Source: Doryteuthis pealeii (lineage: Eukaryota > Mollusca > Cephalopoda > Myopsida > Loliginidae). Taken from it: a DNA stretch of 64,000 nucleotides. Both the position numbers and the translations under genes were made by a program. The stretch is taken from assembly GCA_023376005.1 (NCBI GenBank), contig CM042141.1:98430007-98494006 (forward strand). Reading direction: 5' to 3'. Shown here piece after piece: positions 35,321 through 46,060 of this stretch (within the stretch, counting starts at the first letter, position 1; every line of letters starts with the position of its first letter). The notes below the pieces were generated by a model, which saw only the letters and a program-made list of their open reading frames with translations, had not been told where the DNA came from and made no database searches.

Positions 35321-35594
35321 GTAAATTATATAAATCCCAACTTTTATAAATGTTTAGAAATCAGGTCAAAATTATCGTTATTCATCATGTTTTGGATTCT
35401 TGTTAAAATGAAATTGAAAAAAAAATTAGATGTATAGGATTCTGTGAGAAATGACTAGAGGCAATATTGACGAGTTTTATCATATGCTGAATATCTAATT
35501 TCCAACATGGATCACGTGATTATCTATTTATTTTTTTCTGTTGATAATACATTTAATCCCAGAGTTTATCGATTTTTAAAATTGGATATCACAC

Positions 35595-35690
35595 CTCATA
35601 ATTTTGTGTAATGGTTATCGTCACAGGAAATGGAGACGGCGAGCCGGGTTCAAATCCTGGACAAGGCTGTTTGCCTTTCATTTACGTTTT
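35595..35690 (+). mobile_element. SINE-1 head fragment
   Basis: GTGTAATGGTTATCGTCAC and GCCGGGTTCAAATCCTGGAC give both pol III boxes; the family body is missing after TTTGCCTTTCATTTACG. Confidence 0.65.
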
Positions 35691-35739
35691 CATTAATAAT
35701 ACTTTAATCTTAGAGTTTATCGATTTTTGAAATTTGTTT

Positions 35740-36260
35740 CAGATCAGCATTTTCTGTAATGGTTATCGTCGCAGGAAACTGACACGGCGAGACGAGTTCA
35801 AATCCTAAACGAGGCCGTTTGCGTTTCATTTCTTGCTAATACCCTTTTCTCCTATCTACGGGTGAATAGTAGGACAGGCTTGGTTCTTCAGCCATAGCCA
35901 ACCAGACTAGGAGAAGAATGTTGAAAGGGAAGATATTTCCTCTAAAAGATGTTGGACTCGCCCAACGGAACACATATAAAGAAACGAATAGGCGAGGTTA
36001 TTCGTAGTTGAGTTGCGTTTTAGTATCCGTAGTCGAGTCACTACAAGTCGAGTAGCAAGTTATACTGTTGGAGAACTGCGCGTTGACTCTATTGTTTATA
36101 TTCCTGTACAAAAAGTAATAAAACCTTTTCCGAATTTTCAATGTTGTTGATTGATTAATTCAGTCACAAAAAAACCTCTGCTTTCAAACGAGCTTTATAT
36201 CACTTAAAAATTGACTTTGTGTCACATCCTGCATGTGACGGAGGGGTTGGGTAAATACAT
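35740..36260 (+). mobile_element. SINE-1 split by a solo LTR
   Basis: Head TTCTGTAATGGTTATCGTCG, B box GAGTTCAAATCC, body up to AGACTAGGAGAAGAA (35,918); the body resumes at AAACCTCTG (about 36,172) with ATTGACTTTGTGTCACATCC and GGAGGGGTTGGGTAAAT. Removing 35,919-36,168 restores the family order. Confidence 0.8.
35919..36168 (+). mobile_element. Solo LTR, 250 bp
   Basis: Starts TGTTGAAAGGG and ends AATTCAGTCACA, giving TG..CA ends. A TATA-like ATATAAAG lies at about 35,975 and AATAAA at 36,117-36,122, the normal order U3-R-U5. Flanks are AAGAA and AAAAA, a poor 5-bp duplication in an A-rich target. It interrupts a SINE-1, which fixes the boundaries well. No internal region, so it is a solo LTR; the superfamily cannot be read from the LTR alone. 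Could instead be an unrelated insertion, but the promoter/poly(A) layout argues for an LTR. Confidence 0.65.
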
Positions 36261-36289
36261 ACCAACTCGTTCGCCAAGGGTAGGATGGG

Positions 36290-36405
36290 ACACAAGGTCG
36301 CAAGTATGGGGCATCACGCGAGGATTGAAATCGCTATTCAATAGTAGTGATCTGCAAGATTAGCTTAGAAGCCATTACACCACGATGGGACGCCATACTT
36401 TGAGA
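36290..36405 (-). mobile_element. SINE head of another tRNA-like type
   Basis: Minus strand reads CCCATCGTGGTGTAATGGC with a later GATTTCAATCCTCGCG B box. Differs from SINE-1/2/3 heads. Confidence 0.45.
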
Positions 36406-36407
36406 GG

Positions 36408-36550
36408 AAGGTATGACATTATGCGACTGGATTATTTAGACAACCAGCCGAGAAGAAAAATCTCTGAAATCAAACCAGCTATACTCAGCTTAAAAATTGA
36501 CCTTGTGCCACGTCCTTTACGATGGCGAAGTGGTTAGTTAAATATATATA
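36408..36550 (+). mobile_element. SINE-1 3' fragment
   Basis: GGAAGGTATGACATTATGCG, then TCTCTGAAATCAAACC, ATTGACCTTGTGCCACGTCC and a TAAATATATA end. Confidence 0.65.
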
Positions 36551-36564
36551 CTGGATATATTAGA

Positions 36565-37015
36565 AAAGGCGCGAATTCTTCCAAACTGTAGCCGTTCCAG
36601 CGCTGCTGTATAGCTGTACCACTTACTCTAACGAAATGCTTAGAGAAAGGACTAGAGCTGTGGGTTGTATTAAATAAATCCAAGAAGCAGCAACCGACAG
36701 GAAAGCAGCTGTACAGCACGAATCTCCTATCTCACAAACCAACCAAGTAAGAGGAACAAGACATGCTGAACGCTGCTGGAGAAATAAGAACGAACTTATA
36801 AGTTACGCTCTCTGTGGACACCTACAAATGGACACACAAGTGTAGGCCATCCAGCAAAAACCTACTCCAATCAGCTCTGCGCAGATTCTGGATACCGCAC
36901 GGAGTACCTGCCAGCAGTGATGACCGATAGGGGCGGTTGTCGAGAGAGATTCATGGTAATCCGAACACTCGACGCGACATGATGTTGATGATGATGATGA
37001 TGGATGATGATGGGG
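36565..37015 (+). pseudogene. RTE-type LINE C-terminal fragment with (GAT)n tail
   Basis: Broken frames contain the RTE tail blocks ALLYSCTT, ANEMLR-like LEN region, RGTRHAERCWRNKNEL, and DRGGCRERFMVIR, then a (GAT)n tail at 36,978-37,010. Diverged from the copy at 33.4-34.0 kb by deletions in the middle. No intact ORF. Confidence 0.75.
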
Positions 37016-37039
37016 AGGAGGGGGAGAAGGGGGAGGAGA

Positions 37040-37175
37040 AGGCTCCAGTGGAAAATGTGTGTATGTATTACCAACCCACACGAGAAGGATGTGACACAAG
37101 TTCAATCTTAAGCGAAGAAGAACCCAGTCTGCCCTACTATTTACGCATAGCTGGAGAGAGAATAGTTAGATTTAA
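37040..37175 (-). mobile_element. SINE-1 3' fragment
   Basis: Minus strand gives AACTATTCTCTCTCCAGC, AGTAGGGCAGACTGGG and CTTGTGTCACATCCTTCTCG; the central part is deleted. Confidence 0.6.
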
Positions 37176-37254
37176 AAAAACATAATAATTTTTTTCTTAA
37201 GTTTCTCTTTTTCTTTCTTTTTTTGTACGAAAGAAAACATAGATTGTTGTTAAT

Positions 37255-37565
37255 TAGTAGCTGGTTGGTTGGTTGGTTATATTTTACGGCTTGACAACCC
37301 TTGGTTTATTTTATACCAATGACGTTTTGTTTTATTCATTCTTGTTGGGTATTCAATTTTTTAAACACATCTTTTAAAACTCATTATTTATCTATTTAAC
37401 CCATGGATGGGACTCTAATAGGTACTACCACTCCAGATCTGAGTGGACCTAAAAGTAATGGCGGTGAATTAGCAATCCACACTCCCAGAGTTCCAGAATT
37501 GGAACCTTACCACTAGAGGCAGTTTAACATCATTCCCAGATCACCTAGATTTTTGTCTAAAAGAA
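37255..37565 (+). repeat. Repeat R1, 5' half
   Basis: GGTTGGTTGGTTATATTTTA, TTTTACGGCTTGACAACCC, TAACCCATGGATGGGACTC, GTTCCAGAATTGGAACC. Ends near CCCAGATCACCTAGA. Confidence 0.75.
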
Positions 37566-37692
37566 AATAAATAGTTAATTAATTATGACATATAACTGAA
37601 TTGTTATGCACTTAATTTTTAATAAGGAATAAGACTACCCTAAATCCCATTGGATGACAGTTAAATAAAAATTGGAAATATAAGTGTTTTTT

Positions 37693-38520
37693 AATTTGCT
37701 TAAAGCAGTGTGTGTATATTTGTTTGGCGGTTGGGTTTGAAGGTTATTACAGTGAAAGTGTAAGGAAAAACGAGGTAGCTATGATGTTCTTTTATCTTTG
37801 ATTTATTTTCTTAGTATTTCAGGATGAACACTTACATACAAAGGCATCTTTGATACATCTTACACACACACACACACACACACACATACATACATACATA
37901 CACTAACAACACACACGAATAGTTCGGAAGAATAAGACATTAAGCTGCTAAGATATATAATTCCCTTCTTAATCGCATCTGAAATAGAGAAAATCCTTAG
38001 GAAAAAAACAAAACGGATTCCGCAAAAATCGATCCACAACTTCTCAGATCTTGACAATTCGTCGAATCATAGATGGGGTTCGAGCAAAGAATATTGACGC
38101 AAAGCTGCTATTTATAGATTTCTCCGAGGCATAAGACTCGATACACAGTGAAAATCCAGCAAATACTACTTCGGCCTCCCCGAATAAAACAGTTACCGCT
38201 CTAATAATGCTCTACAAAAACACTAAAGCATTGGTACGCTCGCCCGATGGCGACACAGACTTCTTTGACATTGTCGCTGGAGTCCTACAAGGAGATACCA
38301 AATATATGTATAATATGCCTAGACTACGTACTTCGAACATCATTAGATCCCATAAAAGAAAAAGGCCTCACAATAAAAACGGCAAGAAGCAGGAGTTATC
38401 CTGCAGAGACTATTACGGATATGGACTACGCATTTTTCTTTACACTTGCATTGTGATAGCCTTCAAAACCAACCACCAAACAAATATAAACACAATGCTT
38501 CAAGCAAAAAGTATTTCATT
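37693..38520. mobile_element. FB1 TIR element carrying an RTE fragment
   Basis: Left end (37,693-37,780) TTGCTTAAAGCAGTGTG .. TATTTGTTTGGCGGTTGG .. GAAGGTTATTACAGTG matches, in reverse complement, the right end (38,435-38,516) with about 75 bases of inverted identity. The left interior continues to match the FB1 fold-back at 62,497-62,860, but the right interior has been replaced by an RTE reverse-transcriptase piece (37,968-38,440). A (CA)n/(CATA)n tract sits at 37,861-37,905. Either the LINE piece was captured before spreading or it inserted into one copy. Confidence 0.7.
37968..38440 (+). pseudogene. RTE reverse transcriptase fragment inside FB1
   Basis: In order: EIEKILRKK, STTSQILTIRRIIDGVRAKN, LLFIDFSEA (motif A), a stop, then LIMLYKNTKALVRSPDGDTD, FFDIVAGVLQGDT (motif B), NICIICLDYVLRTS in a second frame, YPAETITDMDYA (start of motif C, YADD lost). 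A deletion of a few residues sits between GDT and NIC. Truncated exactly where the FB1 right end begins. Non-functional. Confidence 0.85.
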
Positions 38521-38579
38521 AAATAATTTACAGTTATATGGTATCAAGTATTCCTATTGAATACGGGTAATATTTATAC

Positions 38580-38735
38580 AGGTCTATTTGACCAATACAT
38601 GGGACCCTAACAGGTACTAAAATTTCAGGTCAAAGTGGATCTGGGAGTAATGGCAATGAGGAATTACTCCACACTTTCCCAGATCTCAAGAACTGAGCCT
38701 AACCATCAGATACAGTTTATTCTCATACTCAAGAC
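38580..38735 (+). repeat. Repeat R1 internal fragment
   Basis: GGACCCTAACAGGTACTA.., TCAGGTCAAAGTGGATCTGG, ACTCCACACTTTCCCAGA, AACTGAGCCTAACCATCAG. Bases 38,740-39,130 beyond it are AT-rich with nothing recognised. Confidence 0.65.
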
Positions 38736-39131
38736 TTTCATTTATAAAATTCTCCCGTTTTAAAGACTGTAAAACAAATAGTGTTTACGTGAGTTTTTAA
38801 TCCTTCTTCTTCATAATACAGCGAACATTACGTTTTGTTGAAGTTTAATTCATGAGGAATGGGTAGAAAGATATAAAATTTTAGCTATATTATACAGAGA
38901 TAAAATTTATTTTGGTGCCATAAACTAAAATTGTGTTATGTATCTGTCTTGATCTCTCTTTACATTTCATATGTCAATATGAATATTTACTTGGCTTAAG
39001 AGATCATTGCTTAAATCTACCGAATGTTGTATTTTAATGTGTTTGCATTGCATCTATTATGTAATGTAATCATGACTTCGAAATTCAACAATTGTTTCCT
39101 TCATTTCAAATTCAATGCATATATTTTATTA

Positions 39132-40430
39132 CTAGCTTAAAACCCGCCCTATCGGGTGGCAATTAAGCTAGTTCAAGTGAAGAGCTCTTGATTTGGCCTT
39201 TGGTCCAACAATGACACTTCATCCTCTGAGTAAATTTTATTAGACTTGAAACAATATTTTTAAACAATTAACATTTTTATCAAAACAATGAATTAATTTG
39301 TGTTACGATTTTTGTGGCCATTTTTAGGCTTCAAGTGAGAGCACTTTACTGTGGAGATCCCTTTTATTAAGCAGAGGCTGATCTTTAGTGAAGAATCCTT
39401 TGGTTGTTCTCGGTGTCCCTTAGTGTTGCGGTAGAATCCTTTGGTTCTTCCTTGGTGTCCTTAATGTTGGGTAGAATCCTTTGGTTGAGCAGAGTCCTTG
39501 GTTTCAGATCCGTTTGTCAATGTTGAATACGTGCAAATGAACAGCTTTCAAGATTAAACAGTTAACTAACCACGTATTCGAGCTGTTGATTGAGGGCTTT
39601 AATCCACGCGCCAACGCAGAGTCTATAAGTTTAAGTGGTAGACCTCAGCATACCTTATATTAAAAGATATTCCAAGTTTTCATCAAACAATGATATAATT
39701 TGTCTATTTGGAATTTATTGATAAACAACCTTGTGGATTTTCCTGTTGGGATCCATCCAAACCAAATTCTAGAGTTACTCCCTTTGATCAGTAAGAGACA
39801 GTTGCCTCCATTGACATGCATTGTGGGTGCTAGGACTGTCCCATTTGGAACTTATTGTAAAGCTGCATGATAAACAACATTTTTGGTTTTCCCATTCCAG
39901 GTCAGTACAAATAACTATACAACAGGCAACAATAAACTACAGAAAAACCCAAAATTAATATTTGTATTTAAGTATTGAATTAATATTTAAGCTTATCTTT
40001 TAAAATTTCAACGATAATTCTTCTGCTGTCGCTTAATTTAAAAACAATTTGGATGAATGTAGATTCTTACTTTCTGGACAAACAATTATTTCTATATCAT
40101 GGATGATTTTCGCTGGATTTCACTATTAATTTCATTTATTCCCAGATTTATTTTCAAGTTAGAAAAATTATTGAAGTAGAAAAAAAAATTCGTCACAAAA
40201 AATCACGTAAAAAATCGCCGAAAACAATCACAGTAATTAAAACTTGAAAATCCAAAATTTCAAAATTGCGGGTCCGGATTTGGCCCGGAATGCTTTTAAT
40301 TTGCCCACAGACTCGGCCTGATACCAAAATAGTATAATATGTTGGGCTACGTCCTCTAGGAATAAATATAAATATATTATATAAATAATATAAAATGGGA
40401 CACACTGACACACTGACATTTGCATTTATT
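39132..40430 (-). mobile_element. Candidate non-autonomous Helitron, 3' end at 39,132
   Basis: Minus strand ends with a stem-loop CCACCC-GATA-GGGCGG, then GTTTTAAG, then CTAG followed by T, matching the hairpin plus CTRR end and A/T target that define Helitron 3' termini. The block 40,135-40,430 matches the palindrome copies at 34.4-34.7 kb, while 39,165-40,130 is absent there and includes a Repeat H copy. No Rep/helicase is present. The 5' TC end is not located. Medium-low confidence, since a short hairpin can arise by chance. Confidence 0.4.
39300..39680 (+). repeat. Repeat H
   Basis: GTTACGATTTTTGTGGCCAT, AAGTGAGAGCACTTTACTG, then GTAGAATCCTTTGGTT repeated three times within about 100 bases, then GCTGTTGATTGAGGGC. 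It lies within the candidate Helitron. Confidence 0.6.
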
Positions 40431-40469
40431 ATTAGAGATATAAGATAAACTGTAAACCAAATTTGTAGC

Positions 40470-40890
40470 GTTTTTTATTTATATATTTGTTTTGTTTCCA
40501 CTCTTATTCTATCTTCTCACATTAACCTTTAAAAAAAAGTAAGAAAGAAAAAAGAACATTTTTGTACATAACATATATAGTAAGTATTAATACAATATCT
40601 AATTCATACGATAGTTTCCAAAAATGGCCTCTTCAATTATTATTCTTACTGGGGTTTTTTTCTGAAATATTCCAAATTAATCTTATAATTTTTTTTACAC
40701 TATTGCTGTTTTTGATCTGATTAGGCATTTTTTTAAATATATTTCTCTAAAAAAATTCAGTTGCTTAATTGACTTAGTTTTTGAAATCTGTTTTGACAGT
40801 GAATTTCCAGTTCGAGAAAAATATCTTTTTTTTTTAAGTGTAGCTCATTCAAACTCCGTTTATAGATCAACTATATAACATAAATCACTA
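40470..40890 (+). repeat. Repeat K, shortened copy
   Basis: TATCTTCTCACATTAACC, GATAGTTTCCAAAAATGGCC, GACTTAGTTTTTGAAATCTG and TTTCCAGTTCGAG occur in the order seen at 27,230-28,240, with the middle deleted. Bases 40,890-41,190 show nothing else. Confidence 0.6.
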
Positions 40891-41194
40891 TATTAATTAA
40901 GAGTGTAAATATTGTATAGGATTATCTACCTCCCCTCTAGACCGTAAAAGAATGGTTGCGTCTATCTTATAAATTAACTGTCAGACAGAGAAGAGGGGGG
41001 AGTTAGTATGTTTAAGAATTCTTGATCAAATAAATATACTATTACCAAGTATTTGACTTTGCCTCTTATTCTCTATTGTTACATGTCTCCAACTTTCTCT
41101 TTGTGTGTGAGTAATTGAACACCTCTATTTACGACACAAAAGTAAACATATGAAAAAAAAGATTACCCTCGAATTGAAATAAGGAAGTTCGCGA

Positions 41195-41255
41195 CTTACT
41201 AGGATGAGTCAAAGTTTTGCAATATTTTTGTAACATGAGGTACAATTGGAAACCT
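41195..41255 (+). repeat. MITE-like terminus 'E'
   Basis: TAGGATGAGTCAAAGTTTTG, CAATATTTTTGTAACATGAG, GTACAATT. Same terminus at 41,458-41,495 (partial), 55,165-55,226, 56,205-56,272 and, reversed, 59,637-59,697. Confidence 0.6.
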
Positions 41256-41257
41256 TC

Positions 41258-41440
41258 GGCCCTTACTCGACGGCTGGTCGAAGAACTTCCGATCAATCGG
41301 CTAGTCACGTGAAGACCTAGCACCTATATGTTAGAAGGCGGGGGATGAGGGTCTTAGTGGGTGGGGGGGTTAGTGTCCTGGCTCTGACGTAAAACTGCAT
41401 CGAATGGTGTATATCTATCTATGGGCTAAATAGAACAAAA
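41258..41440 (-). repeat. Repeat R1 3' fragment
   Basis: CGATCAATCGGCTAGTCACG, CACCTATATG, TTAGAAGGCGGGGGATGAGG, GGTCTTAGTG in minus orientation, ending at TCTATCTATGGGCTAAATAG. Confidence 0.55.
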
Positions 41441-41493
41441 TTGTTTTTTATAACATATATAGGATGAATCAAATGTTTTGAAATATTTTGCTA

Positions 41494-41815
<322 letters not shown>

Positions 41816-41957
41816 ATGTATTTCTATATACACCTTAAGACTAAATCCGCTCAACTAAAGTATTGAGCACTTTATATTCTTTATAACACTGACTTATTCA
41901 GCTAATACTTGTATATTGCGATTAACTCGATGTTTTATTTCCCGGCAAATCATCTTC

Positions 41958-42023
<66 letters not shown>

Positions 42024-42030
42024 GGGAGGG
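41816..42030 (-). mobile_element. FB2-related fragment and (TA)n-(GA)n tract
   Basis: AAGTATTGAGCACTTTATAT and GCGATTAACTCGATG resemble FB2; then TA 41,962-42,006 and GA to about 42,023. 42,030-42,570 holds AT-rich sequence without recognised features. Confidence 0.45.
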
Positions 42031-42576
42031 GTTTAGCCTTATAATTGATTATAATCTCTCGATAAATCGGTATGCCTTTTGTATATAGTATTCTTTTTTT
42101 GTCTTTTCTTATGAACAGACAAGGTTTCACGCATCCTTCATGCTATTCTATAATAACCCCATATAGCGATGTCTCTATTAGCGCTTCCCTCCCCCCTTAT
42201 TTTTTTTAAGGGTGATATCTAGAGCGCCGTTAGCCGAAGTATTGCTGCAATTATCGATTCCAAGCGAAAAGGATGCATATAGGTGAAGGTAACACGCATC
42301 ATCTCCAGTCAAATTTAGCGTCTGAGTGGGGCTTTTTTTTTTTGTTCGTTATCTTCAGCAAGAAGCTCTGTGGGTTTTTTTTTTATAAAACTTTGTCGGA
42401 ATTCTCAGCAGGTTGGCGAAAATAACTTGAGGGCGTGGGCGTTGAATAAATAAATAAAAAGTTGTGCAGGTTGTTAAAATCACTTAATCGGTTATGTATA
42501 CTTTAACAAAAAGAGAGGGGGAGAGGGGGATTAGAGAGAGACTACTAGTAAATACTATATATAGTAGTATAGGTAA

Positions 42577-42890
42577 AAGTAAATAAAGTCGGCAGAGTCG
42601 TTTATCAACCGGAAAGAGATGGAGTCTATCCTCCTTTTCGCTAGCGCTAGACCAAAGAGAATGTTTTTGCGTCTGAGGTAAGAGTGCCACACCAACTATC
42701 AGCTCCCCACTTTACCGCACAAATATAAACCGTGCTACTCAAGCGCTGAGTTGATGAGGGCCGGAAAGCAAGTAAAGTCGGCCTATTGTCGGTATCAGCG
42801 AGAAAGGCTATCCCCTTTTCACTAGCACTAGACCAGAGAGATTGTTTTTTGTCTCAAGTGGAGTGTCACACCTACCATCATACGTATACA
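42577..42890 (-). mobile_element. Two adjacent SINE-2 fragments
   Basis: Minus-strand bodies at 42,577-42,765 (AGCTCCCCACTTTACCGCAC, GAGTTGATGAGGGCCGG in plus reading) and 42,772-42,890 (CTAGCACTAGACCAGAGAG). Heads are truncated at GGCCGG. Both are followed by the same AACAAAAAGAG(AG)GGGG word, so this looks like a local duplication. Confidence 0.65.
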
Positions 42891-42924
42891 TTAACAAAAA
42901 GAGGGGGGATTAGAGAGAGACTAA

Positions 42925-43440
42925 TAGTTTGGTATAGTTGGTCTGGTTTGGTTTTGATTGTTTTAAGACGGATATCAACCAGTGGGGTATTTAATGCTGG
43001 CAAAGTTTTGAAAAGATTCGTAGAGATATTTTGAAGAAAGTTTTTTAAACTCTTTTTTCTTTTCTTTTTTCTTCTTTTTTTTTTTTTTTTGTAACAATTT
43101 TCTATTAACCAAAGTGGGTGACCTAACAGGGTACTACAATCCGGTCAGAGTTGGACCTGGAGCAATGGTATGAAGGGGTGCTCCACATTCCCATGAGACA
43201 GAACTAGATAAATATCAATCATCTAGAGTTTACGTTCATATCCGGAGATGAAGACTCAGTGACTGCTTCTAGTAATATTATGATAAAAAGGGTTGTTCTG
43301 CTTAAGGAAAAAGGTTGGACAATCATGTAGGTGCTAGGGCTTGACGTGACCAGACCGATTAATGGAGGGGCGCTCTCACGACAGACACGCACCCTGAGCA
43401 ATGTCACTCGGACACAGCATTTGTTTAATCCTTGTCATTA
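42925..43440 (+). repeat. Repeat R1, nearly full copy
   Basis: GGTTTTGATTGTTTTAAGACG, CCAGTGGGGTATTTAATGC, GGAGCAATGGTATGAAGGGG, GCTTGACGTGACCAGACCG and GGGGCGCTCTC. Contains a 20-base T tract at about 43,072-43,092. Confidence 0.7.
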
Positions 43441-43484
43441 TGGATGGCCGAATGCAGTGACGGGGGATGATTCTGGATTTCTCA

Positions 43485-43690
43485 CCTACATCAGCTGCAC
43501 ACTTTATCGCGCAGATCTAAACTGTGCTGCTTATCGCTGGGTTGGCGAGGCCGGTATCGAACACAACGGTTGGATGATGATGAGAGTAAGTGGCCATACA
43601 GCTGTTCATTTGGTGGACTGGTTGGTATCAAACCCAGAACTTGTGGCTTCGAGTCAGACGTTCTAACCGACTGAGCTAAACGACCAAGTA
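43485..43690 (-). mobile_element. Two nested SINE-2-type tRNA-like heads
   Basis: Minus strand begins TGGTCGTTTAGCTCAGTCGG with B-box-like GGGTTTGATACC, then after GTCCACCA a second tRNA-like piece with GTTCGATACCGGCC and CAACCCAGCG. The first head looks closest to an intact tRNA in this window, but the anticodon stem is mispaired and SINE body follows, so it is not called tRNA. Confidence 0.55.
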
Positions 43691-43779
43691 ATAATATAGA
43701 GGAACAGTATAGTATAGAAAGAGTAATGATATATATAGAGAGAGATTGTAATGTGAGAGATACTGAGAAAAAAGAAAAA

Positions 43780-44440
43780 GGCATTCATATATATATTATA
43801 TATATATATTATATAAATATTATATGGTATATTCTAAGCGATAGTGGTCATTTTAGAGCGTTTATATTTTAGATTGGTTAAGGTAGCTTGGACTGGAGTA
43901 AAAACTGGTTACTGACAGTTTTTTTGCCAATGCATCTTCAGAACAAAAAACAAGAACTGTCGTAACAGATGTTGACTCCATGTCTCGCTACTAACTCAAA
44001 TATTATATAATATATATATATATATATATGTGTGTGGTGGTGTGTGTGTGTGTGTGTTTGTGGTTTGTGTGTGTGTGTGTGTGTTTGGGCAGCATTTTTT
44101 CAATAATACATGTGGAATAAACCGTTAAACAGGAGACCTGCTTTATTTAATTCCACACACACACACACAGACACACACACACATATAATATATATAGTAT
44201 AATATATATATATATATATAATATATATATAGCTTTTTATTTCCTTGGAGAAATAAAAAATTCAGCTCACACAAATACACACATATATAAATGAATTGAC
44301 ATTCCTGCGCGTTGTCTTGATGATAAGTGGTTAACATGCTGCTTTGAAACAATGGTAACAATTGCACCTTAAATGCATTTTACACTATAAGAATATATAT
44401 ATTAATATAATTATATATATATATTATATATATATATACT
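43780..44440. repeat. Cluster of (TA)n, (TG)n and (CA)n tracts
   Basis: TA-rich 43,788-43,825, TA then TG 44,005-44,090, CA 44,152-44,182, TA 44,185-44,232, TA 44,393-44,440. The window of about 660 bases has no other recognisable content. Confidence 0.85.
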
Positions 44441-44692
44441 GATGTGTACGCACAAAAATCTAAAAGGACGGTGAAATCGTATCCATGTGTCCCAATTTTT
44501 TTCCTCCCTGACTATTTCAAGCTAACTGTAAATACATTTCAATAGTTTCTTGGGACGAATTACACAGGATAGTTTACATGGTAGGAGTTAGAACGGCTTT
44601 AGTTGGGACCCATAAATTTTCCCGGGGACTCATTAAAGAAATATGTGCGTCCCAGAGATGCAATTAAATCAAAAAGCTATCAGCATCACTAT

Positions 44693-44699
44693 ATAATAT

Positions 44700-44748
<49 letters not shown>

Positions 44749-44760
44749 ATATATATATCT
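44693..44760. repeat. (TA)n microsatellite
   Basis: TA with TATATTATATTATA and TATATTATATA breaks. Confidence 0.95.
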
Positions 44761-45016
44761 GTTGTTTTGTTTTTTTTGTTTTTTCATTTACATCTTTATA
44801 AGTAATTTGTCATATTTCAACTCTCAACTAATTTTGTCAATCAGCCAGAGAATTATTCACCTAACTAAAATATAGCCGATCCCTCGCCAATCCCTCTCAC
44901 TCATTCAAATATCATAGCCCCGCCCCTACTATCCACACCCAAAATAATACACCCACCCCTCAAATTGATAGATTTAAACTATTGTTCCTTGAGAAAATTT
45001 TCAGTAAGGATTTTGG

Positions 45017-45017
45017 N
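45017..45017. other. Single ambiguous base (N)
   Basis: One N inside an FB2 copy, in TTTTGGNATGGG. Suggests an unresolved polishing position. Confidence 0.99.
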
Positions 45018-45019
45018 AT

Positions 45020-45425
45020 GGGCACGATCATTGAAGGTGCAAAATTCAGGGGTTAAGTCAGCGATATAAAAAAAATACAAAGTGCTCAATACGGAATAGA
45101 GAAAATTTATTATAAAAAATGGATATAAAAGAAACCTACTCGATTTCACCATAAGGATCTTCAGGGTTAAATCCACTGAATTAATCGAGGTACTGATTAA
45201 TTGCAGCCGATTGCACGTGTGTCCATTGAATAAGATGTTACGTAACATCTTATTCAGTGAACACACGTGCAATCGGCCGTAATTAATCAAAGAACAATTA
45301 ATCAGAGAACACACGTGCAATCGGCTGCAATTAATCAGTACCTCGATTAATTCAGTGGATTTAACCCTGAAGATCCTTATGGTGAAACTCGAGTAGGCTT
45401 CTTTTATATCCATTTTTTATAATAT
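45020..45425. mobile_element. FB2 fold-back element
   Basis: Arms 45,118-45,240 and 45,241-45,420 are inverted copies (GGATATAAAAGAAACCTACT on the left faces AGTAGGCTTCTTTTATATCC on the right). The centre is the perfect palindrome AAGATGTTACGTAACATCTT at about 45,231-45,250. The right arm carries a duplicated ACACACGTGCAATCGGC block. Flanked on the right by (TA)n then (GA)n (45,425-45,560). Confidence 0.75.
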
Positions 45426-45433
45426 TATATATA

Positions 45434-45474
<41 letters not shown>

Positions 45475-45565
45475 AGAGAGAGAGAGGGAGAGAGAGAGAG
45501 AGACATACACAGACTGAGAGAGAGAGAAGAGAGAGATTTTTTGTGAGATAGAGAGAGAGGGGGAG
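45425..45565. repeat. (TA)n-(GA)n tract
   Basis: TA to about 45,464 followed by about 90 bases of GAGAGA with short interruptions. Confidence 0.95.
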
Positions 45566-46060
45566 AAGAAGTATGTGAAGCTACCTGGTGACGACAGTAT
45601 GAGTAGGGACAGTGAAATTTGCTTGCAGCAACTACAAACCCGCCTAGACACCCACTGAGTAGACAAGAAAAGAAAGAAGAAAAGAAAATGACGTCTTGGT
45701 GATAAGAACAACAGTTTTCTAAGAGAATCCAAACCCTAAGGGAAAGAATTGCATGTGTATAAAAGTTAATTTATCGTAAAAATCTTTCTTTTTTATTTCT
45801 TTTCTTTTTTGCCATTAGTAAGAAGATTGGATGAAATTCTGACATGTATGTTGTTTAAATAAAGAAACATGTATAAAATTAATGGCGAAAAAATAATGTT
45901 TACACGTGACATCATCATCATCATCATCATCAACGTGTGCTAAGAGCAAGGATTCCCTTGACTCTGTAGGCGGATGAGGTATGTTCTCAATGTATGAAGA
46001 TTGTCTTTGTATGTTTGCCTGTCCGGACACTTTCTTGTTTAAGCCTGTGTGTAGTAATAT

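Noticed and set aside
43617..43686. Candidate tRNA gene on the minus strand
   Set aside because: A and B boxes are present, but the anticodon stem is mispaired and SINE-2 body follows; best read as a SINE head.
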